Made by a program: the position numbers and the translations under genes. This document shows positions 1 through 8,197 of a stretch of 23,210 nt of DNA, in pieces (position 1 is the first letter of the stretch; every line of letters starts with the position of its first letter). The notes beneath the pieces are model-generated. The model did no database searches and was not told the DNA's origin. It saw only the letters and a list, made by a program, of their open reading frames with translations. This DNA is from JASFEQ01 sp050122535 (GTDB lineage Bacteria > Desulfobacterota > DSM-4660 > Desulfatiglandales > HGW-15), in NCBI GenBank assembly GCA_050122535.1, contig JASFIT010000017.1, positions 1 to 23,210 of the forward strand. Direction: 5' to 3'.

Positions 1-220
1 GGAAATATTGCATTTCTGCAATGACTTTTTTGTCCCAAACATGTTTTGAAAAGAAGCAGCATTTCCACACAAAAGTTTATAACTCTTCTCGATTTAGATT
101 CGAGATCTTGTAATAGGAATAACTTGTGCGCAACAGCCTTCAAGAAGAGATCCCTGCTTAAAATCCCCGTTTCCCCTCGCTTACTGGGGGAATTATGAGT
201 TAAATTCTGATTCCCTCTCC
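1..220. other. Left-edge non-coding stretch with small hairpins
   Basis: I see no gene here. Three short inverted repeats are visible. The first, at 7-22 (6-bp stem, 4-nt loop), is followed by a six-T run at 26-31 and could be a weak plus-strand terminator for a gene left of the window. The second is at 87-105 (6-bp stem). The third, at 171-192 (TTCCCC/GGGGAA), lies about 30 bases past the stop of the SEC-C gene and might help end its minus-strand transcript, although it lacks a good T run. Confidence 0.4.
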
Positions 221-991
221 TCAAGATGAATCTTTAACCTCTCTTGATCCTATGTATCCAGGCAATTGGCGAATCAGGGCATCGATCTCCTGGCTCTTCT
301 CGCCTAGGAATTCGAATATCCGATCCGATTTTGATTTCAGGACTGGCCCATTTTTCTCTGCAATCTCTTCCCCTTTAATCAGCAGACCATTTTGGTAGAG
401 ATAAGATATGATGGTATCATCAGCATCCAGCTGAACATCAAATCTTTTCTTAAGGTATTCGAGCCAATAGCCAAATTCTTCTGCGTGCTCTAGATGATCT
501 ACAGGAATGCCCACCTCAAAGCCTAAAGGTTCCAGAGTGCCTGGCATCAATTTGGAACCACCCAGATAATCAAGGACATGGGCCAACTGATGAACCAACG
601 TGGAGTCATCAATATCCGGAGATATGGCCAGGTAGATATGGTCCGGATCTGTTTTTGTGGTCCTGTACACGTTGATGAGAACCCCGCCCCCCTTGCCTTT
701 TGATATTTTGTATTGGGGACTTCCGAAGATGTCTAGGTCGGCATAAGTTTTTAGATCCACAAACTTGATCCCAATGGCATTTCCTGTAAGCGCCTCCAAA
801 TCCAGGTCATCTGCCATCTCCTTTGACCGGCCATAACTGACCTCTGGGAGAGAAGTGATCTGGGCGCTCATCTCCACGGATATTTCCCCCATACCATCCA
901 GGACCAGAGCATCTTCTCTGCCCATATGGCATTTCTTGAACTTTTTCCCGCTACCACATGGGCATGGATCGTTTCTTCCTATCTTTTTCAT
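221..991 (-). CDS. SEC-C motif protein, function unknown
   Basis: A 256-residue soluble protein. The N-terminus carries a clear SEC-C zinc-binding motif: NDPCPCGSGKKFKKCH, with Cys10, Cys12, Cys21 and His22. This motif was first described at the C-terminus of SecA and also occurs on many unrelated proteins, so it does not define a function. The remaining 230 residues match no family I can name. They include H134-Q-L-A-H138, which resembles a zinc-protease HExxH helix but has Gln where the catalytic Glu should be. The ATG at 989-991 overlaps the stop of the upstream zinc-ribbon gene (ATGA overlap), which implies translational coupling. The two genes lie beyond the terminator that follows qmoC. 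Confidence 0.8.
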   Translation of the reverse strand: MKKIGRNDPCPCGSGKKFKKCHMGREDALVLDGMGEISVEMSAQITSLPEVSYGRSKEMADDLDLEALTGNAIGIKFVDLKTYADLDIFGSPQYKISKGKGGGVLINVYRTTKTDPDHIYLAISPDIDDSTLVHQLAHVLDYLGGSKLMPGTLEPLGFEVGIPVDHLEHAEEFGYWLEYLKKRFDVQLDADDTIISYLYQNGLLIKGEEIAEKNGPVLKSKSDRIFEFLGEKSQEIDALIRQLPGYIGSREVKDSS

Positions 992-1254
992 TCTATAATC
1001 TGATCCCTATGCGCCTTATGGGACCAGACCGGTAGCGGTCCTGATGACCCTGTTTCAGGGTCCAGACGATGCCTGTATGAGGCCTTCACCTCCTGAGACT
1101 CCATCATCCAGTCCCAACCGCGCACAAAGTAGGGGCATTCATCATTGAAGCAGACCCACTGCCAGGGCGAACTCCAGGTGGAATGGGGTGGTGTCCTCCA
1201 TTTTTTCATCTCCTCATTACAGTGGGGACATTTGGCCATCTCGTTTTGGCTCAT
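988..1254 (-). CDS. Small zinc-ribbon protein, conserved hypothetical
   Basis: An 88-residue protein with Cys9-x2-Cys12 and Cys35-x4-Cys40, spaced as a single zinc ribbon, followed by a Trp/Tyr-rich segment (CPYFVRGWDWMM) and a basic, proline-containing tail. It resembles the short Ogr/Delta-like zinc-finger proteins, but I cannot assign a role. A TTG at 1266 would add four residues. I prefer the ATG at 1254 because GGAG sits six bases upstream of it. Its stop overlaps the start of the SEC-C gene by four bases, so the two are very probably translated together. It starts only about 15 bases after the T run of the qmoC terminator, so it depends on read-through or on a promoter hidden in the terminator region. 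Confidence 0.75.
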   Translation of the reverse strand: MSQNEMAKCPHCNEEMKKWRTPPHSTWSSPWQWVCFNDECPYFVRGWDWMMESQEVKASYRHRLDPETGSSGPLPVWSHKAHRDQIIE

Positions 1255-1268
1255 TTTTGACTCCAATC

Positions 1269-1314
1269 AAAAAAAGAACCAAACCCCGCGAGCTTCTTCC
1301 TAGAGGTTTGGTTC
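1269..1314 (-). terminator. Intrinsic terminator after qmoC
   Basis: On the minus strand a perfect 10-bp stem (GAACCAAACC at one arm, GGTTTGGTTC at the other; plus-strand arms 1276-1285 and 1305-1314) closes a 19-base loop. It is followed at once by seven T residues (1269-1275). It lies 33 bases past the qmoC stop and should end the qmo transcript. Confidence 0.85.
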
Positions 1315-1346
1315 CGGATTTAAGGCCGAACTCAAAGAACGGGGGC

Positions 1347-2504
1347 CTAGGCGGCTTCTTGCTGCTGCTGGCGATATTTCTCTTTGACACTCGTGGCGTA
1401 AAGGACGACCGGCCGGAACATTAGATGGGCCCACTTTGCAAAAGGCACTTCCAGAACCAGCATGGGCACAGCCACCATCAGATGGACCACATATAATATA
1501 TAAGTAGTCAAAGGCCAATCCAATAGACGCGTGAAATGGATGAATATTCCCGTGAGGGTAGTCAGTTGCAACAGGATCAGGAACATCCAATCCGTCGGGT
1601 GCGAATTCTTATAGGGCGCCTTGCTCTTCCTGATTCGACCGATCATTGCATAGGTGGTCCCATAAAGGAGCGCAAAGGTGGCATAATATCCCAAGAGCCG
1701 CCAAGGATGGAAAAAGGGATAAATCACATCTCGCTGGAACCGAATGGGCTCCCAGGCCAACCCGACCAGTTCAATCCCACCCGCGAGGAATATGACCACC
1801 ATCATAAAGATCGCACTGTAACCGGTCATGATCAGGAGATGGACGACCCATTGCATCCGGTCTGTACATTCGCCAAACTGCTTCTGAGTAATGAAGTTTA
1901 CAATGAACTCCTTGGCCTGTATGACATAGAGCTCAAAGGGGATCTTTCCCTTCAAATCACCCATCACATTGCTGAAACAACGCCAGGTATTGGTGAAAAG
2001 AAAGAAGCTGAGAACGATTGCCATGATGATGTCCGCGATTTCGATGGCCGGTGCAGGCCAAACAGAGTTGAGATGGGCATGCTCCATGTTCGGATTAGGC
2101 GCATGAAAAATCCAGAGTGCCAGCCCAACAAGCACGGCCAGAATACTGATGGCAAGAATTTCAAATTTTTCAGAAGTATAGAATCTGCGGGAAAACCCTG
2201 TCCAGTCATAGAGGGAAGTGAGATAGCGCCGCATCACCATCATGGTCTCTCCCGGCTCCGCACCCCTCGGGCACTGGTCGGAACAGTCTCCACAATAGTA
2301 ACAGAGCCAGGGCTCGGGACTCCTCAAAATCTTGTCCTTGAGACCCATCTGGGCGTACTTCACCAGCTTTCTGGGGAACGGATTTTCCGGTGTGGCAAGG
2401 GGACATGTTGCCGTGCAGTTGCCACAGTGAAAACACTTGTTGGCATCCTTCAGGCCAAACTCCTCCAGATCCTTCATTAAACTGGGGTCTACTTTGATAC
2501 TCAT
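1347..2504 (-). CDS. qmoC: QmoC, membrane subunit of the quinone-interacting oxidoreductase
   Basis: A 385-residue subunit that anchors the Qmo complex in the inner membrane and takes part in electron transfer between menaquinol and APS reductase. The N-terminal HdrC-like domain has two [4Fe-4S] motifs: Cys24, 27, 30, 34 and Cys68, 71, 74, 78. From about residue 115 to 370 it becomes a hydrophobic, NarI-like domain with several membrane segments and histidines suited to bind heme b. The length fits known QmoC proteins. The frame stays open to 2657, but I place the start at 2504 because GGAGGG lies just upstream and the protein then begins just ahead of the HdrC domain, 28 bases after qmoB. 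It is the last gene of qmoABC and is followed by a strong terminator. Confidence 0.95.
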   Translation of the reverse strand: MSIKVDPSLMKDLEEFGLKDANKCFHCGNCTATCPLATPENPFPRKLVKYAQMGLKDKILRSPEPWLCYYCGDCSDQCPRGAEPGETMMVMRRYLTSLYDWTGFSRRFYTSEKFEILAISILAVLVGLALWIFHAPNPNMEHAHLNSVWPAPAIEIADIIMAIVLSFFLFTNTWRCFSNVMGDLKGKIPFELYVIQAKEFIVNFITQKQFGECTDRMQWVVHLLIMTGYSAIFMMVVIFLAGGIELVGLAWEPIRFQRDVIYPFFHPWRLLGYYATFALLYGTTYAMIGRIRKSKAPYKNSHPTDWMFLILLQLTTLTGIFIHFTRLLDWPLTTYILYVVHLMVAVPMLVLEVPFAKWAHLMFRPVVLYATSVKEKYRQQQQEAA

Positions 2505-2532
2505 ACTCTCCCTCCTGATACCCTCAACCTCT

Positions 2533-4764
2533 CTACCATCCTTTGAAAGGATTGGGCCCAATTTCTTCCATCTTTGCGGCAAATTCATCCAGAATACCAG
2601 GTAACTTGTGGTAATCGATGATGGACACATTTTCAAAACGGACCCGGTCCGATTCAAGGACCAACCGCTCCAGTGTCTCTGAGACCTTGCTCAGGCGGAT
2701 ATTGGCCAATTCACTTCCCTTTATGAAATGGCACTGATAATCGTCCCCATGCTCGCACCCAAGAAGAAGGATGCCGTCGATGCCCCTTGAAAGGGAGTCG
2801 GCAATCCAGACGAGATTGAAAGAGCCTAGACACCGCATGGGGATCACCCTTACCCAGGCATTAAAAGTCATGCGATTAATCCCTGCCATATCCAGTGCCG
2901 GATACGCATCGTTCTCACAGGCCAAGACCAAAATTCGGGGTTTTTCCTCATCCTCTTCTGGGACCTCGATCGCCTTTACCATATTACCAATCATGGCCAC
3001 GGAATAATTCTTAAAGGAGATGATCCGTTCAGGACAGGCCCCCATACAGACGCCACAGCGCCGACACCGCGTCGGTTCTGGCAAGGGATTGAATTCCGCA
3101 TCTTCATTGATGGCCCCAAAGGGACATTCCACCGTACAGCGTTTACACTGGGTGCAGCGTTGCATGGCAAATTCGGGATAGGTCAGGTCTCCTGCTCGTG
3201 GATGTACGGCAGCACCCTGAGAAGTCAGCTCAATACACTGGATGGCTTTCATAACGGCTCCAGCGGCGTCTTCTGTGGCGGAGGCGATTCCCATGGGGCG
3301 GCGCACACAGCCGGCTGCATAGATGCCGGTACGCCGGCTTTCATACGGGAAGCAAATAAAGTGGGAGTCGGGGAAATCGTATTTCAAGGCTGGTGCCTCC
3401 GGGCCCTGTCGGTAATCCAGGTTCAGGATTTTCGAGCGCCTAATCACATCAAGGGGAACCTCTTCAAGGTCCTCCTCCTTTTTTTCTTCTCCTTCTTCTG
3501 CAACCAGCTCTTTGCTCACATCTCTCCCAAAGGCCGTGGCCGGCTTCATGCCTGTGGCAAGTACCACCATGTCCAGATCATCCAGAAGGACTTTTTCTCC
3601 CAAAAGCTCGTCCTCTGCCTCCACGGCCAACTTGTCGCCGTTGGCCTGGACTTCGGGGTCCTGGCACCGAATGAACGTCACGCCCGCTTCCTGGGCCTTA
3701 CGATAAAGATCCTCAGCCTGGCCCGGGGTCCTCATCTCCTTGTAGACCACATAGATATTGGCATCCGAGTTTTGAGCCTTGATCTCCAAGGCCTGTTTCA
3801 GAGCAGTCGTGCAGCAGACAGAAGAACAGTAAGGAAGGTGATCAGGATCTCGCTGACCTGCACACTGGAGGAAGGCCACATTGCTCGCTTCCTGCCCGTC
3901 ACTGGGCCGCGTGATCTTGCCCTCTTTATAGCTCTCCTCAAACAGGGTGTTCGTGATCACATTAGCAGACGCCCCAAATCCAAGCTTTGCATCCAGCTTG
4001 TTGGGATCATAAGGCTGCCACCCAGCCGCCATGACAACGGCTCCCACCCTATGCTCTGCCGTTGAGCCGTTCTGTTTGACAAAGACCTTAAAAACGCAGG
4101 GGCCGCCAGACGTCTTCTCCACCTCTGCGCCGGTATAGACCTTAATCTTTTCATTCTGGGAGACCGACTGGATGAGATCTTCCAGATTGCTATCCTGTAG
4201 TTCTTGATAAGGGAATGTGGCTATCTTCCTTACATTATTCTGAAATCCGCCCAGTTGGCCCTCCTTTTCCACGAGGACCACGTCGTACCCAGCTTTCGCT
4301 GCCTCAAGGGCAGCATTCATACCGGTCAAGCCACCTCCCACGACCAGGATATCTTTAGATATCTCCTCTTCAGGCTGGTACGGCTCAGGGAGTTCCATGG
4401 CCTCAATCTTGGCCCCACTCATCCGGAGGTAATCTTCAGCCATCATCTGTGTATCTTCGTCGCCAGGCTTCTGAGACCAGACCACCTGCTCCCGGAGGTT
4501 CACGCGGTCCACGATGCAGTTCTCAAAATTGAATACATCATACATCACCCTGGGTGAACAGGCGGCAATCATCAGGGTATTGGCCCCTTCGCCTTCCATA
4601 TCCTGCTTGATGAGCTCCGCCCCTTCCTGGCTGCAGAGATTAGGATGCGTATGACAGATGGGGACACTGATCTCATCCGTGACCACCTTGCTGAGCTGTT
4701 CTATGTCCAGGGCATCTCCTATGCCGCATCCCGTGCAAATATAGGCTGCAAGTTTCTTTTCCAT
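2533..4764 (-). CDS. qmoB: QmoB, HdrA/MvhD-like flavoprotein subunit
   Basis: A 743-residue cytoplasmic subunit of the Qmo complex. Domains in order: a Cys-containing N-terminal region (Cys10, Cys13); an HdrA-like FAD-binding domain with GGGLTG near residues 143-148; two [4Fe-4S] ferredoxin motifs near residues 533-585 (CTQCKRCTVECPF and CRRCGVCMGACP); and a C-terminal MvhD/FrhD-type domain near 605-720 with cysteines in PMRCLGS and LLGCEHGDDYQC that would hold a [2Fe-2S] cluster. This HdrA-MvhD fusion is typical of QmoB. The open frame extends to 4860, but the ATG at 4764 has GAGGAGG at the right distance and lies five bases from the qmoA stop, consistent with coupled translation. All cluster cysteines are encoded normally, in contrast to aprB. 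Confidence 0.95.
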   Translation of the reverse strand: MEKKLAAYICTGCGIGDALDIEQLSKVVTDEISVPICHTHPNLCSQEGAELIKQDMEGEGANTLMIAACSPRVMYDVFNFENCIVDRVNLREQVVWSQKPGDEDTQMMAEDYLRMSGAKIEAMELPEPYQPEEEISKDILVVGGGLTGMNAALEAAKAGYDVVLVEKEGQLGGFQNNVRKIATFPYQELQDSNLEDLIQSVSQNEKIKVYTGAEVEKTSGGPCVFKVFVKQNGSTAEHRVGAVVMAAGWQPYDPNKLDAKLGFGASANVITNTLFEESYKEGKITRPSDGQEASNVAFLQCAGQRDPDHLPYCSSVCCTTALKQALEIKAQNSDANIYVVYKEMRTPGQAEDLYRKAQEAGVTFIRCQDPEVQANGDKLAVEAEDELLGEKVLLDDLDMVVLATGMKPATAFGRDVSKELVAEEGEEKKEEDLEEVPLDVIRRSKILNLDYRQGPEAPALKYDFPDSHFICFPYESRRTGIYAAGCVRRPMGIASATEDAAGAVMKAIQCIELTSQGAAVHPRAGDLTYPEFAMQRCTQCKRCTVECPFGAINEDAEFNPLPEPTRCRRCGVCMGACPERIISFKNYSVAMIGNMVKAIEVPEEDEEKPRILVLACENDAYPALDMAGINRMTFNAWVRVIPMRCLGSFNLVWIADSLSRGIDGILLLGCEHGDDYQCHFIKGSELANIRLSKVSETLERLVLESDRVRFENVSIIDYHKLPGILDEFAAKMEEIGPNPFKGW

Positions 4765-4769
4765 TGACT

Positions 4770-6032
4770 CTACCTCCTCGCGATGGATTGAATGGCTTTG
4801 AGGGCTGCTGCCGTCCCATCCTGAACCGATTCTTGCACCCCTGTGGGCGTCCTCGTACAACCGGATGCATAGATGCCTGATCCTGCCACCTGCGAGGCCA
4901 CGAATCCATAATCATCATAAGGAGCGTGAACAGGAATGGGGTTTTCTGAGGTATTAGGCTGCATGCCTGTGGCGAGTACAACCAGGTCTGCCGTGATTTC
5001 GTGTAATGCCTCAGCCATTGTGTCTTCCACCTTGAGCATAAGTTTCTTGCTCGCTTCGTCCTGATTAATCTGGGCCACTTTACCCTTAAAAAACTGGACG
5101 TTCTCTTCCGCCTTAGTCCTGGTATAGAAGTCTTCCATACGGTCTAACGCACGAATATCTATGAAGAAGATATAGATCTTGGCCTCAGGAAGCTGCTCGC
5201 GCACATAATGGGCATGTTTCATAGAAGCGAGACAGCAGATGGTGGAGCAGAACGGAAGATGATTTTCATCCCGTGAACCAGCGCATTGGACAAACGCAAC
5301 CGTCTCTGGAGGTTCGCCGTTGGAAGGGCGAACAATTTTCCCCTGCGTGGGGCCTGACCAAGAGGCCAACCTTTCCATCATCACATTGGTGATCACGTCA
5401 GGATATCGCCCAAACCCGTAGGTCTCTAGCTTGTTCGCATCATAAGGCATCCATCCTGTTGCCCAGACAATGGATCCCACCTTCAAATCCATGGTCTTGG
5501 GCTGCATGTCCAATTCAATGGCATCATAAGGACAGGCCTCCTTCACTTTCTGCGCCTCGTCGCTTTCTACCAAAGCCGGATCCAGCACGTAGCGCATGGG
5601 ATAGGCCATGACATGGGGTAAATAGGCTGCCTTCATTTTATCCATGCCATAATTGAAGGGGTTGTCCACCTCCATAGTACAGGCCTCTGCACATTTGCCA
5701 CAGGCAGTGCACTTCTCATTCACGTACCGAGGGCTCATCGTGATGGTCACATCAAAGTTGCCTTCCTGGCCAGAGATCTTCTCCATTTCTGCCATCGTGA
5801 AGAGACGCACCCTGGGGTTCTGCTTGATCCGTCGAAAGTTGATCTCCAGGCCACAATAGGGAGGACACAATTTCGGGAAATAGTTGTGGAGCTGGGCCAC
5901 TCTGCCTCCCACATAGGGATTCTTCTCCACAATGTAGGCATCATAGCCCGCTTCGGCTGCTTCGATAGCGGCCGTCAGCCCGCTTATGCCGCCGCCGATC
6001 ACTAGGATACTCTGGGCTCCTGCATTTGTCAT
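4770..6032 (-). CDS. qmoA: QmoA, HdrA-like flavoprotein subunit
   Basis: A 420-residue cytoplasmic FAD protein related to HdrA and a core subunit of QmoABC. The FAD-binding GGGISG lies at residues 13-18. The HdrA-type stretch NYFPKLCPPYCG carries Cys56 and Cys60. A [4Fe-4S] motif follows at Cys108, 111, 114 and 118. The length is close to known QmoA proteins. Three ATG codons lie near the start. I choose 6032 because GGAGGAGG ends six bases before it, whereas the ATG at 6038 overlaps that ribosome-binding site. Unlike in common sat-apr-qmo layouts, it is separated from aprA by an ETF-QO gene. A 253-base gap upstream holds a candidate promoter and palindrome, so qmoABC may be its own transcription unit. 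Confidence 0.95.
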   Translation of the reverse strand: MTNAGAQSILVIGGGISGLTAAIEAAEAGYDAYIVEKNPYVGGRVAQLHNYFPKLCPPYCGLEINFRRIKQNPRVRLFTMAEMEKISGQEGNFDVTITMSPRYVNEKCTACGKCAEACTMEVDNPFNYGMDKMKAAYLPHVMAYPMRYVLDPALVESDEAQKVKEACPYDAIELDMQPKTMDLKVGSIVWATGWMPYDANKLETYGFGRYPDVITNVMMERLASWSGPTQGKIVRPSNGEPPETVAFVQCAGSRDENHLPFCSTICCLASMKHAHYVREQLPEAKIYIFFIDIRALDRMEDFYTRTKAEENVQFFKGKVAQINQDEASKKLMLKVEDTMAEALHEITADLVVLATGMQPNTSENPIPVHAPYDDYGFVASQVAGSGIYASGCTRTPTGVQESVQDGTAAALKAIQSIARR

Positions 6033-6213
6033 ATCCATCCTCCTCCGCTCATTGAACAATTCGGGAATTTTAGAACTTGTACGATTATACGGGTGGGTTG
6101 GCTCCCATTTTTGCTAACGAGAAACATGCAATAAGCAGTTGGCATTGAGCAAACTCCAGGGTTCCACGACCAACGGCTTAGTATCAATCTTGGAGAAAAG
6201 TCACTGAATTTGG

Positions 6214-6249
6214 TTGGCCATATATACAAAAAGTGGATGGCCAATGCAA
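6214..6249 (-). promoter_or_regulatory. Candidate qmoABC promoter with embedded palindrome
   Basis: On the minus strand a TTGCAT (-35-like, 6244-6249) and a TATATA (-10-like, 6221-6226) are spaced by exactly 17 bases. The spacer is enclosed by a perfect 8-bp inverted repeat TTGGCCAT/ATGGCCAA (plus-strand arms 6214-6221 and 6237-6244), which could be an operator. The hexamers match consensus only partly (3/6 and 4/6). The start codon is about 180 bases downstream, implying a long leader. Confidence 0.4.
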
Positions 6250-6250
6250 A

Positions 6251-6285
6251 CAAAAAAATCAGGGAATCTTTGGAAGGATTGCCCC
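6251..6285 (-). terminator. Possible weak terminator after the ETF-QO gene
   Basis: Directly after the ETF-QO stop, the minus strand can fold GGGgcAATC against GATTCCC (7 bp with a two-base bulge). Two bases and then seven T residues follow (TGATTTTTTT). The stem is short and bulged, so efficiency is uncertain. Confidence 0.4.
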
Positions 6286-7989
6286 TTACATCTTTGTATA
6301 TTTTGGGCCTCCACCGCCCTCTGGCGGGACCCATGTGATGATCTCATAGGGGTCTTTCACGTCACAGGTCTTGCAGTGCACACAGTTGGAAAAATTGAGT
6401 TTCAAATTGGGCTTCCCCGTCTCCTCATCAATCTCCATCTCGTAAACATTTGCCGGACAGAACCTCTGACAAGGGTTCCCGTATTCCTCTTTGCATTTGT
6501 TGTAGCAGATATTGAGATCCTCAATCTTAAGATGGGGAGGCTGTTGCTCCTCATGGGTTGTTCCGGAATAATAGATATCCGTCTCTTTATCAAACGTACG
6601 TTCCCCGTCAAATTTGATGGTACCTTTCTGTTCGTCAGTTGGAGAATCCGTCTTATAGAATTCTTTCACCTTCTTGAGATGGGAAAAATCGGGCCCTGCA
6701 TAGAGTCGGTTCTTCAGAATTCTTCCGCCCAGGAAATATTGTAGCCCCCCTCTGAACAGACCGCTCAAGAGACCCTTTTCAAAGGCTTGGTGAAAGTTAC
6801 GTGCCCTGTAGAGCTCCTTTCCCACGGCGCTGTTAAAAAGAGATGTCTGGTAGCCCTCAAGCTGCCCGGACGAAAAATCCTCTTTCAGAAGGGCTTTGAA
6901 AATGGCCTCAGCCGCCAGCATCCCCGATTTCATGGCCACGTGAACGCCCTTGACCTTTTGACCAATGAATAGACTTGCCGAATCCCCCACAATAAGGCCG
7001 CCGTCAAAGACGAGTTTGGGAATAGAAAAATAGCCACCAACGGGGGCCGTTTTAGCCCCATATTGGACGAGTTTTCCATCTTTGAGCAGATCGGCCACAA
7101 AGGGATGGAGCTTGAACTTCTGAAACTCCTGGTGGGGATCGAGAAACGGATCCTCATAATCCAGCCCAGTTAACAGGCCGAGAGAAACTTGATTGTCTTT
7201 CATGCCATAAATGAATCCGCCACCATAGGGTTTCCCTTTATACGGATAACCCATGGTATGGATGACCTGTCCCGGTTCAACCGTTGCTTCTGGGACCTCC
7301 CAAACCTCTTTTACACCGACCACATAGCTGTCTGGATTTCTTCCTTCATTGAGATTGAATTTCTTGATAAGGGTCTTTGTTAGACTTCCCCTTGAACCTT
7401 CTCCAAAGACAGTCACCTTTGCCTGCAAATCAATCCCTGGTTCATAATTTGACTTCTTGTTTCCATCCGCGTCTATACCCTTGTCTCCGGTCCTGACACC
7501 CGTCACGCGATCGCCCTCATAAAGGATTTCTGTCCCTGCAAAACCGGGAAAGATATCAATTCCTCTCTCCTCTATCATTTGACCGAGCCATTCGGTTAGC
7601 CTGGATAAAGAGACCACATAATTCCCGTGATTATTGAGCGGGGGTGGAGTGATGGGAAACTTAATCTTTTTGTTTCGCGTCAAGAACAGAACCGCTTCTT
7701 TTTTGACCTCGCTTTCAATGGGGGCTCCCTTTTCAATGAAGTCTGGAATCAGCTCCTTGATGGCCACCGGATTCATGACAGCCCCAGAAATGCCATGGGC
7801 ACCCACATAAGCCCCTTTTTCCAGTACGGCAATCATCAACTCATCCAGTTTTTCCCCCTCGCCCCCTTGTTCCACTTTTTCATTGTGCTTCTTGACGAGA
7901 TTTGCAAGATGCAGTGCCCCGCTCAGAGAGGCGATACCCGCACCGACAAAAAGTACGTCCACTGGCATGATCTCTCTTTCTTCTTCCAC
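6286..7989 (-). CDS. Electron-transfer flavoprotein:quinone oxidoreductase (ETF-QO)
   Basis: A 567-residue, full-length ETF-QO of the mitochondrial/bacterial type: a monotopic membrane enzyme that oxidises reduced ETF and reduces quinone. The N-terminal FAD motif GAGIASLSGA is near residues 16-25. The C-terminal ferredoxin-like domain has Cys511 and then Cys536, 539 and 542 (NCVHCKTCDVKDP), followed by WVPPEGGGGP. The 25-residue gap between the first and second ligands is the same as in human ETF-QO. The GTG start at 7989 has GGGAGGAG six bases upstream; an in-frame ATG at 7968 is less well placed. No ETF or acyl-CoA dehydrogenase gene is in the window. Its place between aprBA and qmoABC suggests that electrons from fatty-acid or aromatic acyl-CoA oxidation enter the menaquinone pool used by Qmo; that link is inference. 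Confidence 0.95.
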   Translation of the reverse strand: MEEEREIMPVDVLFVGAGIASLSGALHLANLVKKHNEKVEQGGEGEKLDELMIAVLEKGAYVGAHGISGAVMNPVAIKELIPDFIEKGAPIESEVKKEAVLFLTRNKKIKFPITPPPLNNHGNYVVSLSRLTEWLGQMIEERGIDIFPGFAGTEILYEGDRVTGVRTGDKGIDADGNKKSNYEPGIDLQAKVTVFGEGSRGSLTKTLIKKFNLNEGRNPDSYVVGVKEVWEVPEATVEPGQVIHTMGYPYKGKPYGGGFIYGMKDNQVSLGLLTGLDYEDPFLDPHQEFQKFKLHPFVADLLKDGKLVQYGAKTAPVGGYFSIPKLVFDGGLIVGDSASLFIGQKVKGVHVAMKSGMLAAEAIFKALLKEDFSSGQLEGYQTSLFNSAVGKELYRARNFHQAFEKGLLSGLFRGGLQYFLGGRILKNRLYAGPDFSHLKKVKEFYKTDSPTDEQKGTIKFDGERTFDKETDIYYSGTTHEEQQPPHLKIEDLNICYNKCKEEYGNPCQRFCPANVYEMEIDEETGKPNLKLNFSNCVHCKTCDVKDPYEIITWVPPEGGGGPKYTKM

Positions 7990-8087
7990 TGATCACTCCT
8001 CCCGATTTTTAAAATCCCATGTCTCGTTTATTGCCTGTAAAATCAAAAATTCTTTTAGCACAGCCATTCGGCAGACTGCAAGCTTTT

Positions 8088-8107
8088 TTTGTGAAAAACG
8101 TCACAAA
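8088..8107. promoter_or_regulatory. CRP/FNR-family operator upstream of ETF-QO
   Basis: TTTGTGA-N6-TCACAAA is a perfect 7-bp inverted repeat containing the exact TGTGA-N6-TCACA core recognised by CRP-like regulators. It lies about 100 bases upstream of the ETF-QO GTG. CRP/FNR-family regulators are known to act on sulfate-reduction genes in Desulfobacterota, but the regulator for this site cannot be named from the window. Confidence 0.6.
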
Positions 8108-8113
8108 GTGTGC

Positions 8114-8131
8114 GAAAAGTTGCAACTTTTC
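8114..8131. promoter_or_regulatory. Perfect 18-bp palindrome, possible second operator
   Basis: GAAAAGTTGCAACTTTTC reads the same on both strands with no mismatch. It lies six bases beyond the CRP-like site, on the side away from the ETF-QO gene. It could bind a dimeric regulator. I do not recognise the motif. Confidence 0.45.
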
Positions 8132-8197
8132 AATAACGCTAGAAAAAATGCTCACATAGAAGATAGAGAGGAGCACCCAGCTCCATAGATTGGTCCC

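Noticed and set aside
221..991. Active zinc metalloprotease
   Set aside because: The helix reads HQLAH instead of HExxH, so the catalytic Glu is missing.
1536..2480. A 314-codon plus-strand open frame opposite qmoC
   Set aside because: Antisense to a conserved Fe-S and membrane protein; its composition is not protein-like.
3160..4065. A 301-codon open frame on the plus strand opposite qmoB
   Set aside because: Antisense shadow of the HdrA-like domain; no recognisable protein features.
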